This document shows, one piece after another, positions 36,701 through 48,663 of a DNA stretch of 64,000 nucleotides. The notes under the pieces are model-generated. The model did not search any database. It saw nothing but the letters and a program-made list of their open reading frames with translations, and was not told the origin of the DNA. Within the stretch, counting starts at the first letter, position 1. Each line of letters begins with the position of its first letter. A program made the translations under genes and the position numbers. The stretch comes from Labia minor (lineage: Eukaryota; Arthropoda; Insecta; Dermaptera; Spongiphoridae): NCBI GenBank assembly GCA_963082975.1, contig OY720344.1, positions 17,037,580 through 17,101,579 of the forward strand, read 5' to 3'.

Positions 36701-39180
36701 AAAGAGGTGATTTGTTGTTTCCTTCCTAAAGTTTATCCCAAGAATCATTTGATAGGAAATCCGCATGGAAGTTAGGTCACAAGGGGCTGCAAAGGGCTTA
36801 TTAATATTAGGACTCTATCTCATAGGTCATCTTCCTATATACAGGGTGCGACAGTGAAACGGGTGATTCTAAAACTGTGATTGCGCATGCGCAGATAGCG
36901 TAGGGCAGAGGTTCTTAAACTTATGTACTCCGCGGACCCCCACTTGGAGAAATTTTTTTTGACGGACCCCAACCCAACTTTAGGTACTTTACGTCATTTT
37001 ATTAGTTAATTTCTGGCTTACGATCTCATAAGAACAAGGATATATGTTGAATATTTCTAACAGTGATTGGTGAATAACGATTTTTTTGCATATTGTAGAA
37101 CACATTTTATTAGAAATTATAATATTGAAGAAAGAAAATTCAGCTAAATATGAAGATGGAAACGGTAGCAATAGTTTTCTTGCACATTTCGTTGAATTTT
37201 GGTATTTGATCTCTGTCTCCTCACAAAGCCATGCCATTGCTCCTTTTATATTAAATAAAGTTTTAACTGACTCATCATTTTCTCGTGCACCTGTACGATG
37301 GCTTTGCGGACCCCCAGTAAAGTCTTCGCGGACCCCCAGGGGTCCGCGGACCACAGTTTAAGAACCTCTGGCGTAGGGAAATGTTTCCTGCCGCATCCTG
37401 TATTTAAAGCTTTCATATTTTATTTAATGGTTTCTATATTATTTCATTTATTTTAGAATATCTTTTTTTTAATTTTAATATGTCTTTAATTTAATAAGAA
37501 AATTAAGATATGAATTATATTTAATGAAATGATAATTTTTATTTGATTAGGGTACAATTAGACGTGTGGTAACACATCTTCATTTTCGGGAATGGGCTGA
37601 TTTCAAATGTCCAGAGACGACCGAATCAATGATTGAATTTTGCCAGGTGACAAGGCAGCATTTAAGTCGACCCGAAAACCATAACGGATTAATTTTGGTT
37701 CACTGCAGTGCTGGAGTCGGTAGAACAGGCACTTTTATTACTGTAGACATTCTTTTGCAAGCGGTAGCCGAAGCAAGGAAAATTGATGTTTTTGGAACTG
37801 TATTTCGACTACGACATGAGAGAATGATGATGGTCCAGACAGACGTAAGTTATTGTCCTCCAATCCATTTTATTAATCTGCTTTGATAATTTTTTGACAA
37901 TTCAATTAAAACAAAAAAAAAAAAGTTTTTAATTCAAATGAATTAATGTTTTTCAGACACAATATACTTACATTTATAAATGCATAGAAGATGCCATTTC
38001 TAATGGAAAATTTACCAATAACAGTAAGATACACTTTTTTTAAAGAATTTATTTCCTATATAAAAATAACAAATATGTAAATTATGCTTCTACTACTTTT
38101 ACTATTATAAACTTTATTAAACTTTTTAATTAAGCTAAAATACTCTGTTTTCAAAATTCATTTTATTTCATTAATATTTAGATTGAATAAAAAGAAAAAA
38201 TCCAAAAACAGTCCAATGAAGTGAGAGAATTAAAATCTAATTTCGAAATATAACATGTAAATATAAATAAACATTCAATAAATAATCAATCAATTTATAT
38301 TATTTTTAATATGTATATATACAAGGGATTTCATTACAAGTTACATATATTATTATTTTAATTCCTAATTATATATCTATTAACGAAATGCATGTACCAA
38401 TATAATAAATCTTTAATTAAAATAAACTATTTACAATTTTAGAGATATATAAAATAAAATTCAGAAAAAATTAAATGTATATATTATAAATCCAATTTAA
38501 TATTTTAATATTATTAATAATATATAAAAATAGAAAATAAATTAATATTAATATTCTAAAAAAAAAATTCAGTAATATGTATACCTGCAAGCAGAACGGT
38601 GTCAGAATAAAACTGCGACCGAAGCGATAAACAAAATGTGCGCCCCTTCTCTTCATTCCAATTTTTACAATTGCTTTAAATGCTGCGCCCACTAAAATAT
38701 GGCGCCCGCGATCTTAACACGGCCCTGTCTACAAGTAAAAGTACTGGTGGAATCTTATTTTTTTATATAAATATAACATTATTTTCATAAAAAATAATAA
38801 ACTGAAATAAACTGAATATTATAAAATCTAAATATTTTTTCGATTAAACAAAGTGCAATAATTATTGAAACTGGCGATTCCAAATTATCAAATATAGAAT
38901 ATATTCTAATATTAACTTTTCATATAATTTTTGATAAGTATTATTTTTATATGTTTTAGGTAAAATCTCCACTGCTGAACCAATTTATGAAAATATTCCG
39001 ATGACAATAATAACTGAACGTCATTGTAGTAAAGATTATAATAATCAGGTGAATGAATATGATGATTGTCATATAAATGTTGTCAATGAAAACGAGGAGA
39101 TTAATAATGAAAGTACTCAAATTTTATTAGATAGTGATCGTCATAAAAAAAAATTTATATTCCCATTTTTTATAAAATAA
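30749..39180 (+). CDS. Single-domain receptor-type protein tyrosine phosphatase
   Basis: Nine exons read in frame: 30749-31934, 32549-32645, 34136-34359, 34436-34509, 35662-35796, 35879-36007, 37551-37844, 37957-38023 and 38960-39180 (about 808 aa). An N-terminal hydrophobic segment ([15 protein letters not shown]) suggests a signal peptide. About 370 residues rich in Ser, Thr, Asn and Glu with many N-x-S/T sites follow, then one membrane helix (about 399-421) and a PTP domain (about 445-735). Seen motifs: [34 protein letters not shown] (catalytic Cys667, Arg673) and QTDTQY. The usual WPD loop reads WAD (Asp632 kept) and the usual KCxxYWP reads KCYAYYP. Family role: dephosphorylates phosphotyrosine at the inner face of the plasma membrane. 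No FN3 or Ig repeat and no second PTP domain was seen, so I give no orthologue. The start follows an in-frame TAG; a further 5'UTR exon is expected upstream. Confidence 0.88.
32787..33107. mobile_element. hAT MITE with perfect 8-bp target duplication (phosphatase intron 2)
   Basis: Ends CAGGGCCGTTCCTAGCCCGG and GGGTCGGAACGGCCCTG are inverted, with GC-rich subterminal parts (GCCGCCCC; GGCGGCTCGCGCCGCC) unlike the AT-rich surroundings. ATTATAAC flanks both sides (32779-32786 and 33108-33115). Confidence 0.85.
34640..35240 (-). mobile_element. Irritans-type mariner pseudogene (phosphatase intron 4)
   Basis: The minus-strand frame at 35163-34894 gives [25 protein letters not shown] and [20 protein letters not shown], matching the N-terminal and linker region of irritans/SETMAR-like transposases. 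Nearer 34680, the C-terminal 'WNECIIL..YVDK'-like part is out of frame. The catalytic centre is deleted. Confidence 0.65.
36840..37402. mobile_element. Small TIR element hosting a hAT insertion (phosphatase intron 6)
   Basis: The end TACAGGGTGCGACAG (36838-36852) is inverted in CTGCCGCATCCTGTA (about 37388-37402) with two mismatches. Without the hAT copy inside, the element would be only about 90 bp, so it is a minimal MITE. The superfamily is not assignable. Confidence 0.5.
36906..37370 (-). mobile_element. hAT element with transposase C-terminal scrap and perfect target duplication
   Basis: Ends CAGAGGTTCTTAAACTT and CAGTTTAAGAACCTCTG are inverted, and GCGTAGGG flanks both sides (36898-36905 and 37371-37378). 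The minus strand encodes [15 protein letters not shown], resembling the LLPFPTTYLCE signature near the C-terminus of ZBED5/FAM200-type (Buster) hAT transposases. The rest of the transposase is missing. Confidence 0.85.
38585..38726. mobile_element. One end of a GC-richer hAT-like MITE (phosphatase intron 8)
   Basis: It ends with CTTAACACGGCCCTG after GCGCCC-rich sequence, like the element at 32787-33107. I see no matching left end or flanking duplication, so it is truncated. Confidence 0.4.
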
Positions 39181-40110
39181 GTAATTCATTTATTATATAA
39201 ATCGATTACTTAATTATTTATATATATATATTCTTTTTAAATTTAATTTCATATATATATTTATTGGTAAACAAATTATTATTTGTATTCTAAACCATAT
39301 TTTTTTTTGTTCCATCCATCAACCAAATACAGAGAACAAGTTTTGCAGAAGAATAACTAAATCAAACTGATAGTATTAAGAAGAAAGCTAATCATACTCT
39401 GTGATGGATAAATATAAATTTTCAACTAAATTTCCTGTATTTAAATATATAATTTTTAATTTATTGTTTTTTAATTAAAAACATTTGTAAATTATTAATG
39501 ATATTATTTTATTATTCTGTTATTTATCCTTTTTTTATTCCCATATTTTAAATATTTCTATAAAATAATAAATTATTAAATATTAAAGCAAATATCTGTT
39601 TGAAAATGAAATTATAATGATTATGATTTTGGGGACTAAGTGCATATCTTTTCTTTTGGCAAAGATTTTATTTTAATATTTCATTTATTTATTAGTAAAA
39701 ACAATAAATATAATTGAAATGAAATAAATGATTTAGGGTTCTTCATTAAAAGTTTTAACTTTGGAACTAATGTGAATATTTATTTGTTTGTGTTCTTTTC
39801 CTAAAAAAAAACATAATTATTTCCTTTGTGCTTAAAAGGAATAAAAATATATAATTCTATAATTTATGATTTAAAAAGTACGGAAATTATTTTAATTTTG
39901 TTTATAATGAAAATTTGTTTTCTTTTTTCATGTAATCATTCAATTTAAAGTTTTAAAAATTTTTTGTTATACTTGTTATAAATAAAGAGCCCCAAAGTTT
40001 TATCAGACTAATATCAAACCCATCTAAACCATCGTCTCTTCTAATTAAATCATTTCAATAGAGATACTAATGTATATATATATATATATATATATTTGAA
40101 ATAAAGATAT
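39181..40110. other. Phosphatase 3' region and AT-rich DNA
   Basis: Probably 3'UTR near the stop, then featureless AT-rich DNA with a TA microsatellite at about 40072-40095. Confidence 0.5.
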
Positions 40111-41355
40111 TAAGGTAAACGTACCAGTGTAGTTGACCGCCTTAAGATAAATTTTCATAATAAAAACACAATTATTCTGTAACAAAAGTGAGAATAATAA
40201 CAAAACAAGTGCTAATATATATTGTATAACTATTTTTAATTATCACTATAACACAAATATTCGGTTAATGTAAATTATATTTAAATATTTTTTAAAAAAT
40301 TTTTTCTAAACTTATTTGTTGTTCTATATAGTAGTTGACCATCTTTTGATCCATTAATGGACCATCAACCTAAAATGGGTTTTAAAATAAATAAATGGAA
40401 TAATGCATTAAGAATTGGTTTTATTAATATTTTTTTAATTTCTTATAATTTATTTTAATTATTCTTTATATTTATAGTTCATATCGGGAATTAGTTAACA
40501 TTTCTTGTTTTGCTAAGTGCTCGAGGTGCCTACTACGCTATTCCATTTGTAATTGTGGATGTCAGCAGTTTTTGGACAAATCTTCTGTATGTGAAAGTAA
40601 TCTCCCTTATAAAAAACACCAAGTATTATTTTTTTTCGATCATGCAGCCATTAAATTTTAGAGCCTTCTAATCCTCATCACTGATTTCAAGACAATTATT
40701 TTCATCTGTATGATATTTTAAAACTGAAGTCAGAATATTCAGAACTATTAACTCGTTTATTACAAACTGTTTTTCCTCCCTTTATTTTTTTCGCTATCCA
40801 ACCTTTTCCTTCATTTCTTTTTTCCTTTGCATTTCTAATCGTTCCTTTTAGTCTTTTCTAATTATTCTTTCTTTTTTTCTTATTTAAATAATACATAAAT
40901 TTAATAAAATATATTTATTATTATATTAATACGAATATTTAAGTAATTGACCTCCCCGATCAATTTCTTAAAAAAATGTGATATTTGTTTTAGAAATGGA
41001 TCACCCCTTGTGCTATCGCTAATTGTTAATGTTTACATTTAGAAAATATTTATAATTGATTAATATAATTTGTAGTATCAACTATTGAATTGCACTTTTG
41101 GATTGAAATTATTATTAAATAAAACATAATATATTGAAAATAAAGTGAAGCATATTCTTAACGTTTTACATAAGAAACTAACCTTAAAATGCAATGATTG
41201 TTCTTTGTTTCATTGTTAAACAATCCGGAAGAGGCTCTTCTTGATATTTATCGATATCTCGAGTTTAATTTGAAATTAAAAAGCTTATTTTGATCAAAAA
41301 TCTATCAAATGGTCAATTAATGGCACAGTGGTCCACCACTGGTACGTTTACCTTA
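40111..41355. mobile_element. TIR transposon relic of 1.2 kb
   Basis: The end TAAGGTAAACGTACCAGTG is repeated inverted as CACTGGTACGTTTACCTTA, leaving TA or TTA as the likely target duplication. Subterminal TTGACC/GGTCAA motifs occur near both ends (40133, 40326, 40355 and 41310). A less AT-rich block at 40480-40700 may be transposase remnant, but I find no intact frame. Superfamily unassigned. Confidence 0.6.
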
Positions 41356-41885
41356 CTTGTGCAAAAGTTAACTATTGTAAAAACTTTAATAAACAATTTT
41401 CTAATAATTTCATTTGTAAATCTATAATTTAGAATCTTACAATAAGTTTATGAATTTTATAATTTATTTTATTTTCATTACTGCTGGCTTTCATTGAAGC
41501 TATATTTATTTTTTTTAAGGTTACCATTTCATCTTTTTATATCTATACAAGTAAATACTTTAAAAATAATTAAAAACAAAATTTTATAATTTGTATTATA
41601 CATGTATATATTCTATGATATTATTAGATATTATTAAATTATTAATTTCAACATTAAAATGTTTACGCCCTTAATTATTAATTTTCTAAATGGATATTAT
41701 ATAGTACATATAGGAAAAAAAACTTTTAATTATGAAATGAATTTTAGTCGAATATTTATTTTCAGTCGCAACATTTGAAGTGAAGGAGGTAAATTTAGAC
41801 ATAAGCAAGATTGAGTGGCTATCTGTAATCTGCCCTCGACTATCCCCACTCTTCAACTTTGGCTGGTAAACATTCAGTTGCTGAA

Positions 41886-44800
41886 ATGGATTTGATTGAT
41901 ACACTGCGATATTCTCTGGGCTTTTGCCGATTTGTCGGGATGTGTCCCATTGATATTAAAGGACCCCGATTTCAAAGACAATTGACTATCTCTAAATTTT
42001 ATATAGCAGGCAGTATATTGGCTGTGATTTTAGAAGTGATTTTTATATATATAACGATTGAACCTCCTTTTAATAATAGATTTTTAGAAATTGTTTATAA
42101 TTTCAATAATCTACTTTGTAATATAGTACAAATAATAGTTACTATTTTTCTTTCATTCAAAATCAATTGTCTTGTTGATTTGTTAAAAAAATTGAATCAA
42201 TTTCCGTATCAAAACATGAAATGTCTGTTTTATTTATTCACATTTGCTGGTCCGCTTTTTCTCACTTCTATTTATTTAATTATATTCTTATGTAACCTAA
42301 TCGAGTATGGTAGTAATTTTTTGGATTCTTATAACATCGATGGTATTATTCGGGAAATTATTTTGTACGCCTATGATTTCATTCTATTTGAAATAATTAT
42401 TTTCTATCTTTCTATCATTTATTTTATTTATATACAGCTTCAATGTTTCAATGATGAATTTGAAAATTTCAAAGAACCTTCATCTAATTTCTCTAACGAA
42501 ATAAATAGATTCAGTTCGAAATTTTTTCTTTTGACCGAATTATCTGAACAAGTGAGCCAATTGTTTTCCGTTCCAGCCCTCCTTTCCATTATCCTTGGAG
42601 TAGTAATTCTCATTTTTATTTTTTTTCTGATTATTTCGGAATATATACGAGGAAATTATGAAGAAGGGACGTTGAACAATTTTATACCTTGTATTTGCTA
42701 TTTAATCGTTAAACTGACACTTATTTGTTATGTTCCTTCAATGACAGCCGATGAGGTAAATTATAATAGATTTAATATATCGTTTAAGTATTTTTATATT
42801 AATTTATTTTTAATCATATTTAATTATATATAAATATACATTGAAATCAATCAGATTTTATTAAACGTATAATTTTAATAATTTCATCATTTTTTTATAA
42901 AATTTAAAATTGCTTTAAATTGAAATTTTTCATATTTTTTTCACATACATCTACACCAATATTAAAATGTATAATAAATTCTAGAATGTTTCAAACAGTT
43001 GTTTAATATCTCTCTATCTATCTATCTAATCTTCTTATCTTCTTATACGAGTAAAAATTGTTTGTTTGGCCATGGGTTCTCAAAAACCGCTCTAACGATT
43101 TTTTTGAAATTCACATCAGAGATAGTATTTATAAAGAAAAATTAAGTTTTATTGATCATATCTCTGAAAAAATTCATCTTTATTAGTTTTTTTTTCTTTC
43201 TAAATTTAAATGTATATATGTGACGTCACAACCACCGCCTTAAATTCAGAAAAAAAAATACTGATATATAGAATATAGACGATATTACTTGGATTAATCT
43301 TATAATGCTAGCTAAAATTGTTTGTTTGTATTATTGAGGACCCCAGTTCCATTCATTTTAATCAGATCGATGCAATGATGCAACATTTAATAATTGTAAT
43401 AAATAATTAAAGAATTGTATATCAATATTTTTTAAAGGGTCGAGCAATAGCTCGGTGTCCCAGGTATTAATATTACCAGCCAAATCCAATAATAATGAAT
43501 TATTTTTTTTTTAACTTAAGTACCGAGCCGAGGCTCGGGGTCCCGGTATATTTATTTATTGATAACATTTATTAAAAAAATCTTATTAATATTCACAGTT
43601 TTAATCAAAAATGCCCTAAAAAATAGAAAATAAAATATTTATTAAAACTTGAATATTATCGCATTTGTTGGGCATATGTAAAGGATAATATTCAAGGATT
43701 AATAAATATTTGATTTTCTATTTTTTAAAGGCATTTTTGATTAAAAAGAGTCTATATTAAAAAGTTTTTTTTATTAATTTTTTTTTAAATGAATCAAATG
43801 GGGGTTCTGAAATGAAAGTATTTTATTTTATTAATTTTTTTTAATTTTCTACACTCTCTATCACTAGAATGAATACTGGATGACTCTAAATATAAGGCTT
43901 GAAAATGATTAATTATATAAAAATTGAGATGTTATCTTATTTTTTTTTTAAATTTATTAGTCTCTATTGAGTAATTATGAAAAAAATTTCATCTTATTAT
44001 TTTAATTGAAAGATTATCTCTTTTAATGTTTCGTTTCAATTCTCTCTCCGTCAATTTAATTTTCAATTTTTTAAATAATCTTTTTCTTTTTAAATTATTA
44101 CTCTTTTATTTCATAATCAAAATCAAAAGTGAGCATTTGATTATAAAAAAAAAATTATAAAACAATTTAAAAAAAAATGTTTTCAATTGAATGTTTATTT
44201 TAATAACATGTATAATTTATTTTATTTTTAGGGTAAACGTACAGGAGTGTTGATTCATAAACATTTATTATCAACAAAATCCCCTGAAATCAGGCAAGAG
44301 GTAGGTATAGTTGATGATTTTTAAATCACTTTATATGTAATTTAGTTTTTTATGAGAATTTCATTAATTTATTCTTATTGATCTGACTAAATTCACTATA
44401 AAATTAATATTAAATATTAACATCTCAGATTGTATCTCATAACTTTATTTAACATTTCATCATTTTGAATGCTCTAATATTAATTGATCATTTTTCTTCA
44501 AAAGTTCTTCTTCCGGAGAGATATTTCTATTTCGCACAGCTCCTAAAGCATTAACATAATATTTAGATAAAATAATTAACCCTTAATAAAATTACATCAT
44601 CGAAATCTGAACTATTCTAATTATTTCTCTAATTAATCATTTAATTTAATCATTTACAACCCCAAGAAGTGGCGAAAATTAAGAGAAAATTTGAACTGAG
44701 GATAAATACACACACACACTCATATATATATATAGCCAAATGGCAATTTTAAGAAAATACCTTGCCAAATAGCTTCAACTATTGTCTATTTGGCTAGGAA

Positions 44801-46546
44801 AATAGCATTTGCCTAGACAAAAATCATTTGGCTGAATCTTTGTTGGGAAAATAGTTTTAACTATTATTTTATTTCAATTTGACTAGGAAATAGCTCAAAA
44901 AATGTCGGAAATTTATTGATCCGTTGACAAATAAACAAGACACACGATCATTGTATTTGTCTGCCTTCTTTGCATTCCGTTCTTAGAAAAAGTTAGCAAA
45001 AAATCCCTTCTAAAATGTACTGAACGAATTGATTCAAACAAATCGCGTTGAAATTATGATGTAGCAGATATTCTTAAAATGGATATATGTATATATTATG
45101 TAAAAAAAAACCTCTGACTTTTGTACGACCTACGCAAGGACAACGCCTATCAAGTCGGTTATATCAATGAGGTGTCCTATGATCAGTAGAACGAGTCCTT
45201 TCAACCTTTACCTTGATTTTCTTGATCGGAGGCGCTACTTTCTATCAAGTAGCTTTTCCCCAATGTTGTTCCCGGAGGCTGGGTTGACTCTTTCCTATAG
45301 AGCCCAGCTAGAGATATTCCCATGCCAGGCCCGGGACTTGAACCCGGGACCATGTGAATGTGAGTATATTATATATTATAATAAAAAATAGTAAACATGT
45401 TAGTTGATAAATAACAATAAATTTTAATAAAAACTAGGTAAGGTAATATATATATCGTATGTTATTTATAATATTATATTGAAATTTAATGTAAATATGA
45501 ATAGAATACACGAGTAATAGATCTATGATTATAGTTCATTTCTATCATCGTGGGTAACGACTTTATTTCAAATATTCACTCTAATAAATCTAATTTATTT
45601 AGTTATCTATTTTCAGAAATTGCTTTTATTATATTTTCTCAGTTTCCAAACAACTTTAGCAATTAAATTCTCTTTTTAACCTTCGACCAAATATATACGT
45701 ATACGGTGTAGTATATTTTTTTTAGAAAACACACATTGAGATCTAATCAATAATTGCTTTATTTTGTTCCTTTTTACTTTTATAAGTAACAATTTCTAAA
45801 TAATTATTCAGGGCACAAACATGAATAAAGGGTTTGAAACTTTCTTCCCCCATCCTAAATTAATAATTAAATATAAAATAATAGTGATTAATTATAAATA
45901 TAGTAATTATAACAAATAACTAAAAATGCAATAATCTAATTATAAATATTATACTATTACCTATATTATTAAATTGTTTTTAAATTTTAATCTTTTTTTA
46001 AATGTTAATTATTTTTATTTCATCAAATTTTAAATCAAAATAAATAAATAAATATATTTATTTATTTTGAATAAAAAAAATGTTATTTTTGTAAACGTAT
46101 CATTGAAATATAAAAAATATAATATAATAATAATAAACCCTCCTAGAAATATGTAGATTTTTTTTTACAAATAAACATTTAATTGAGTAATATTTTATTA
46201 TTTTTAAAATAATTAATATTTTTATTAAAATACAAATGCATGTGCACAATGTAAGTAAATATCTTTTGTTTTAGCTCAATTATTTCTCAATGCAACTATT
46301 GCAAAGGAATATCAAATTTTCAGCTTGTGGATTTTTCAATATTGATTTAACCCTTTTGTCGAATGTAAGGAAATCGTTAAGCTATTTATCTGTTACGAAT
46401 TATATGAACTGATTCATTTGTTTCAGATGATTGGAACAATTACAACATATCTTGTGATTTTAATCCAATTTCGTGAGCCTAATTATAATAATTCTACCAA
46501 AAATTCAAATTATACCTCTACCTTACAATTAGATGTATTAAATTAA
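41886..46546 (+). CDS. Gustatory receptor (7tm_7 family), complete, GR1
   Basis: Four exons: 41886-42755, 44232-44300, 46275-46364 and 46427-46546, all introns phase 0, about 382 aa. The long first exon encodes six hydrophobic segments. The short exons encode GKRTGVLIHKH.., LNYFSMQLLQRNIKFSACGF and the last helix with TYLVILIQF. The QLLQ..FSACGFFNID and TYLVILIQF blocks are the C-terminal signature of insect GRs. Established for the family: odorant-receptor-related ligand-gated cation channels in sensory neurons, with inverted topology. Start: ATG at 41886 in the order MDLIDTLRYSLGFCRFVG; earlier in-frame codons exist but no ATG. Intron 1 hosts repeats D and E, intron 2 a SINE-like copy. It is paralogous to, but clearly diverged from, the two downstream receptors. 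Ligand unknown. Confidence 0.9.
43045..43548 (+). repeat. Family D repeat copy 1 (HINE-like), in GR1 intron 1
   Basis: It contains CTCAAAAACCGCTCTAACGA, a TGACGTCA site (43221) and, at its end, paired AGCTCGGTGTCCCAGGTATT and CCGAGCCGAGGCTCGG hairpin sequences. It matches 48088-48320 and 49080-49690 in inverse orientation. Placement among HINEs is by resemblance only. Confidence 0.5.
43560..43797. mobile_element. Long-TIR MITE family E, copy 1
   Basis: AATCAAAAATGCCCTAAAAA on the left and the inverse TTTAAAGGCATTTTTGATT on the right form arms of roughly 80 bp around a short loop with TTGGGCATATGTAAAGGATA. It is the same family as 63430-64000. Confidence 0.65.
45108..45362 (-). repeat. tRNA-derived SINE-like copy 2, in GR1 intron 2
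   Basis: It closely matches 10553-10845, including the B-box context CCCGGGTTCAAGTCCCGGG on the minus strand. It is cut off at the tRNA-like end (45362), where TA-rich DNA begins. Confidence 0.5.
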
Positions 46547-46829
46547 TAATTAATTAATTTTTCAATAATATTTTATTTGAATTTATATTTGTTTAAAAAA
46601 ATGTTTAATGTTTAAAAATTTATTTTTTATTATTAACTTAATATCGATTTTCTATATATTATTATTCTATAATATTACCTAACATTATTGAAAATAATTT
46701 TATATTATTTTAAAAAGAATTATTTTAATAAAATAAAAAAATATTAATAGAATAGTAATTATTCAATCATAAGAATCTTTAATTTGATATTATATTAATT
46801 ATATATATTATCTAAATATTATACCCTCT

Positions 46830-47330
46830 AAACCAGTGTTTCCCAACTTTTTTATGCTATGCCCCTTCTGAATTTCTTATGCCCCCCCCCCCTATATAAC
46901 TTAATTTTTAATATTAAAAAATTGAATTGTTGAAACTTAAATGATAGGTTTTAGAAAGAAAGAAATCACTAGAAAATTGTTAATGAAACATTGTAAGTCA
47001 ATTTTCAAAACATAATGAAAAACTAAAATTAAAATTCGAAATAATAAAAATTTTTCTATAATAATTTAATAGTTTTATTTAGTGAGATCCTTGCGCTTGA
47101 TGCTTGCTGCACAGAGGTTTTGTGTTAGGTTCCAATTTATTTGATCCCCGTTTTGCTAAATCCAGACGATTACTTGTTTTTACCAGTAAATCATTTACAG
47201 CAATTATTTAAATGGCCCAGAGCAAAAGGATTAAATTCGTATCGAGTCCTGTTTCGAATTGCCCTTCTTTACAATCAAATTGTCCCCCCGTGGGGGTTTA
47301 TCCAAATATTTAATTCAATTATACTCGTAT
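46830..47330. mobile_element. hAT-like fragment, one end visible
   Basis: Near 46834 the end CAGTGTTTCCCAACTTTTTT is followed by a C-run (GCCCCCCCCCCC), as in the element at 16515. Less AT-rich DNA at 47085-47310 (CTTGATGCTTGCTGCACAGA; TTGTCCCCCCGTGGGG) fits hAT interior sequence. No inverted right end was found. The small frame at 47141-47332 shows no known domain. Confidence 0.4.
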
Positions 47331-47785
47331 AAAAGATAATGTTATCATCATTCTTTATACCAATTAGTCTCTTAATTTCACCAAATTAAATCTTAGCTTT
47401 TAATCAAAATCCATTCTGCTCTCTACTTATACCTCGCGTTAAAATATTAAAAAATTTACTTAAAAATAAAGAAAATAGATTAAAAATTGAGCTAATGTTT
47501 TTACTATTATATTTTTGGAAAAACAATTTTATTGTATTGTAATTTATTTAAGAAAACATCTATAAGTGTAGATATGATATCTTTTACAATAATAAATATA
47601 TTTTAAAAAAGAACGAGTTTTCTTTGCGTTTTCTCCTGATTTCACTTTGTATGCAATTATATTGAATTAAATAATATAAATATTACAAATATCCCAATTT
47701 CATTTCTTTTATATATATATAAATAAATAAATAAATAAATAAATATATATATGTTGGTTTAGGTTTCCGTGAATGTTATTGTTAT

Positions 47786-48085
47786 TATTACTATCAGATT
47801 TATCAGGGATATAATCACGTATTTTTGTGAGATTGTTTTCTCGACGTTTCGGCACCCATTTTGGCGCCATTTTCACAGCAACGCAGTGAGTACAAAACCA
47901 TCCAACCTATCAACCTAAAATCCCGACATTAACCCTTGGTCACACAGACTAAGACCCAGAATCCCAAAAATATTCCCACCTAAATAATCTCTTGAAAATG
48001 GCGCCAAAATGGGTGCCGAAACGTCGAGAAAACAATCTCACAAAAATACGTGATTATATCTCTGATAAAACTGATAGTAATAATA
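47786..48085. repeat. Palindromic element with hammerhead-like/Penelope-like core
   Basis: Two arms of about 90 bp (47786-47874 and 47994-48085) are inverted copies around a 120-bp loop. Each arm holds TGAAAATGGCGCC, a loop AAAAT, GGGTGCCGAAACGTCGAG: a stem flanked by GAAAC, resembling the hammerhead-type motif of Penelope-like retroelements. The expected CUGANGA strand reads TTGAAAA or GTGAAAA here. Confidence 0.6.
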
Positions 48086-48087
48086 TA

Positions 48088-48320
48088 TAGTACCGGGACC
48101 CCGAGCCTCGGCTCGGTACTTAAGTTAAAAAAAATGATTCATTATTATTGGATTTGGCTGGTAATATTAATACCTGGGACACCGAGCTCTCGCTCTACCC
48201 TTTAAAAAATATTGATACACAATTCTTTAATTATTTATTACAATTATTAAATGTTACACATTTGCATCAATCTGATTAAAATTAATGAACTTGTGCTCCT
48301 CAATAATACATAAATATATA
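48088..48320 (-). repeat. Family D repeat copy 2 (partial)
   Basis: It is the inverse of 43310-43548, including the CCGAGCC/GGCTCGG hairpin end and GCTCGGTGTCCCAGGTATT. It stops near 48320 after the CTCAATAATA segment. Confidence 0.55.
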
Positions 48321-48663
48321 ATATATAGGTACATATATTTTTTTTCTATAGTGTTTTTTTGAAAAACTGTTTAGCGCCCCAAGTGGTTATAAAACAAACT
48401 AAAGACAAAAAAACGTGCTTTGCAGCTTTTCGGAATTAAAAAAGCAAAATTGGCAGTCGTGGGACTGGCCGACAGAAGTGAAAACTTCTGCGTAAGAAAT
48501 TTTAAAACAGACGAAATTCGCGCTATTTCACGAGAAAGATGAATTTCATATGCATGTATATATATATAACTTATATATTATTTTAAACATATATTTTAAA
48601 CAAATTTGTAACTTATATTTATATATATATAAATACACAACTTTGTTTAAAATATTGCAATAC

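Noticed and set aside
47991..48030. Active hammerhead ribozyme
   Set aside because: The CUGANGA strand is altered at two positions in both arms, including the G8-equivalent; self-cleavage is unlikely for this copy.
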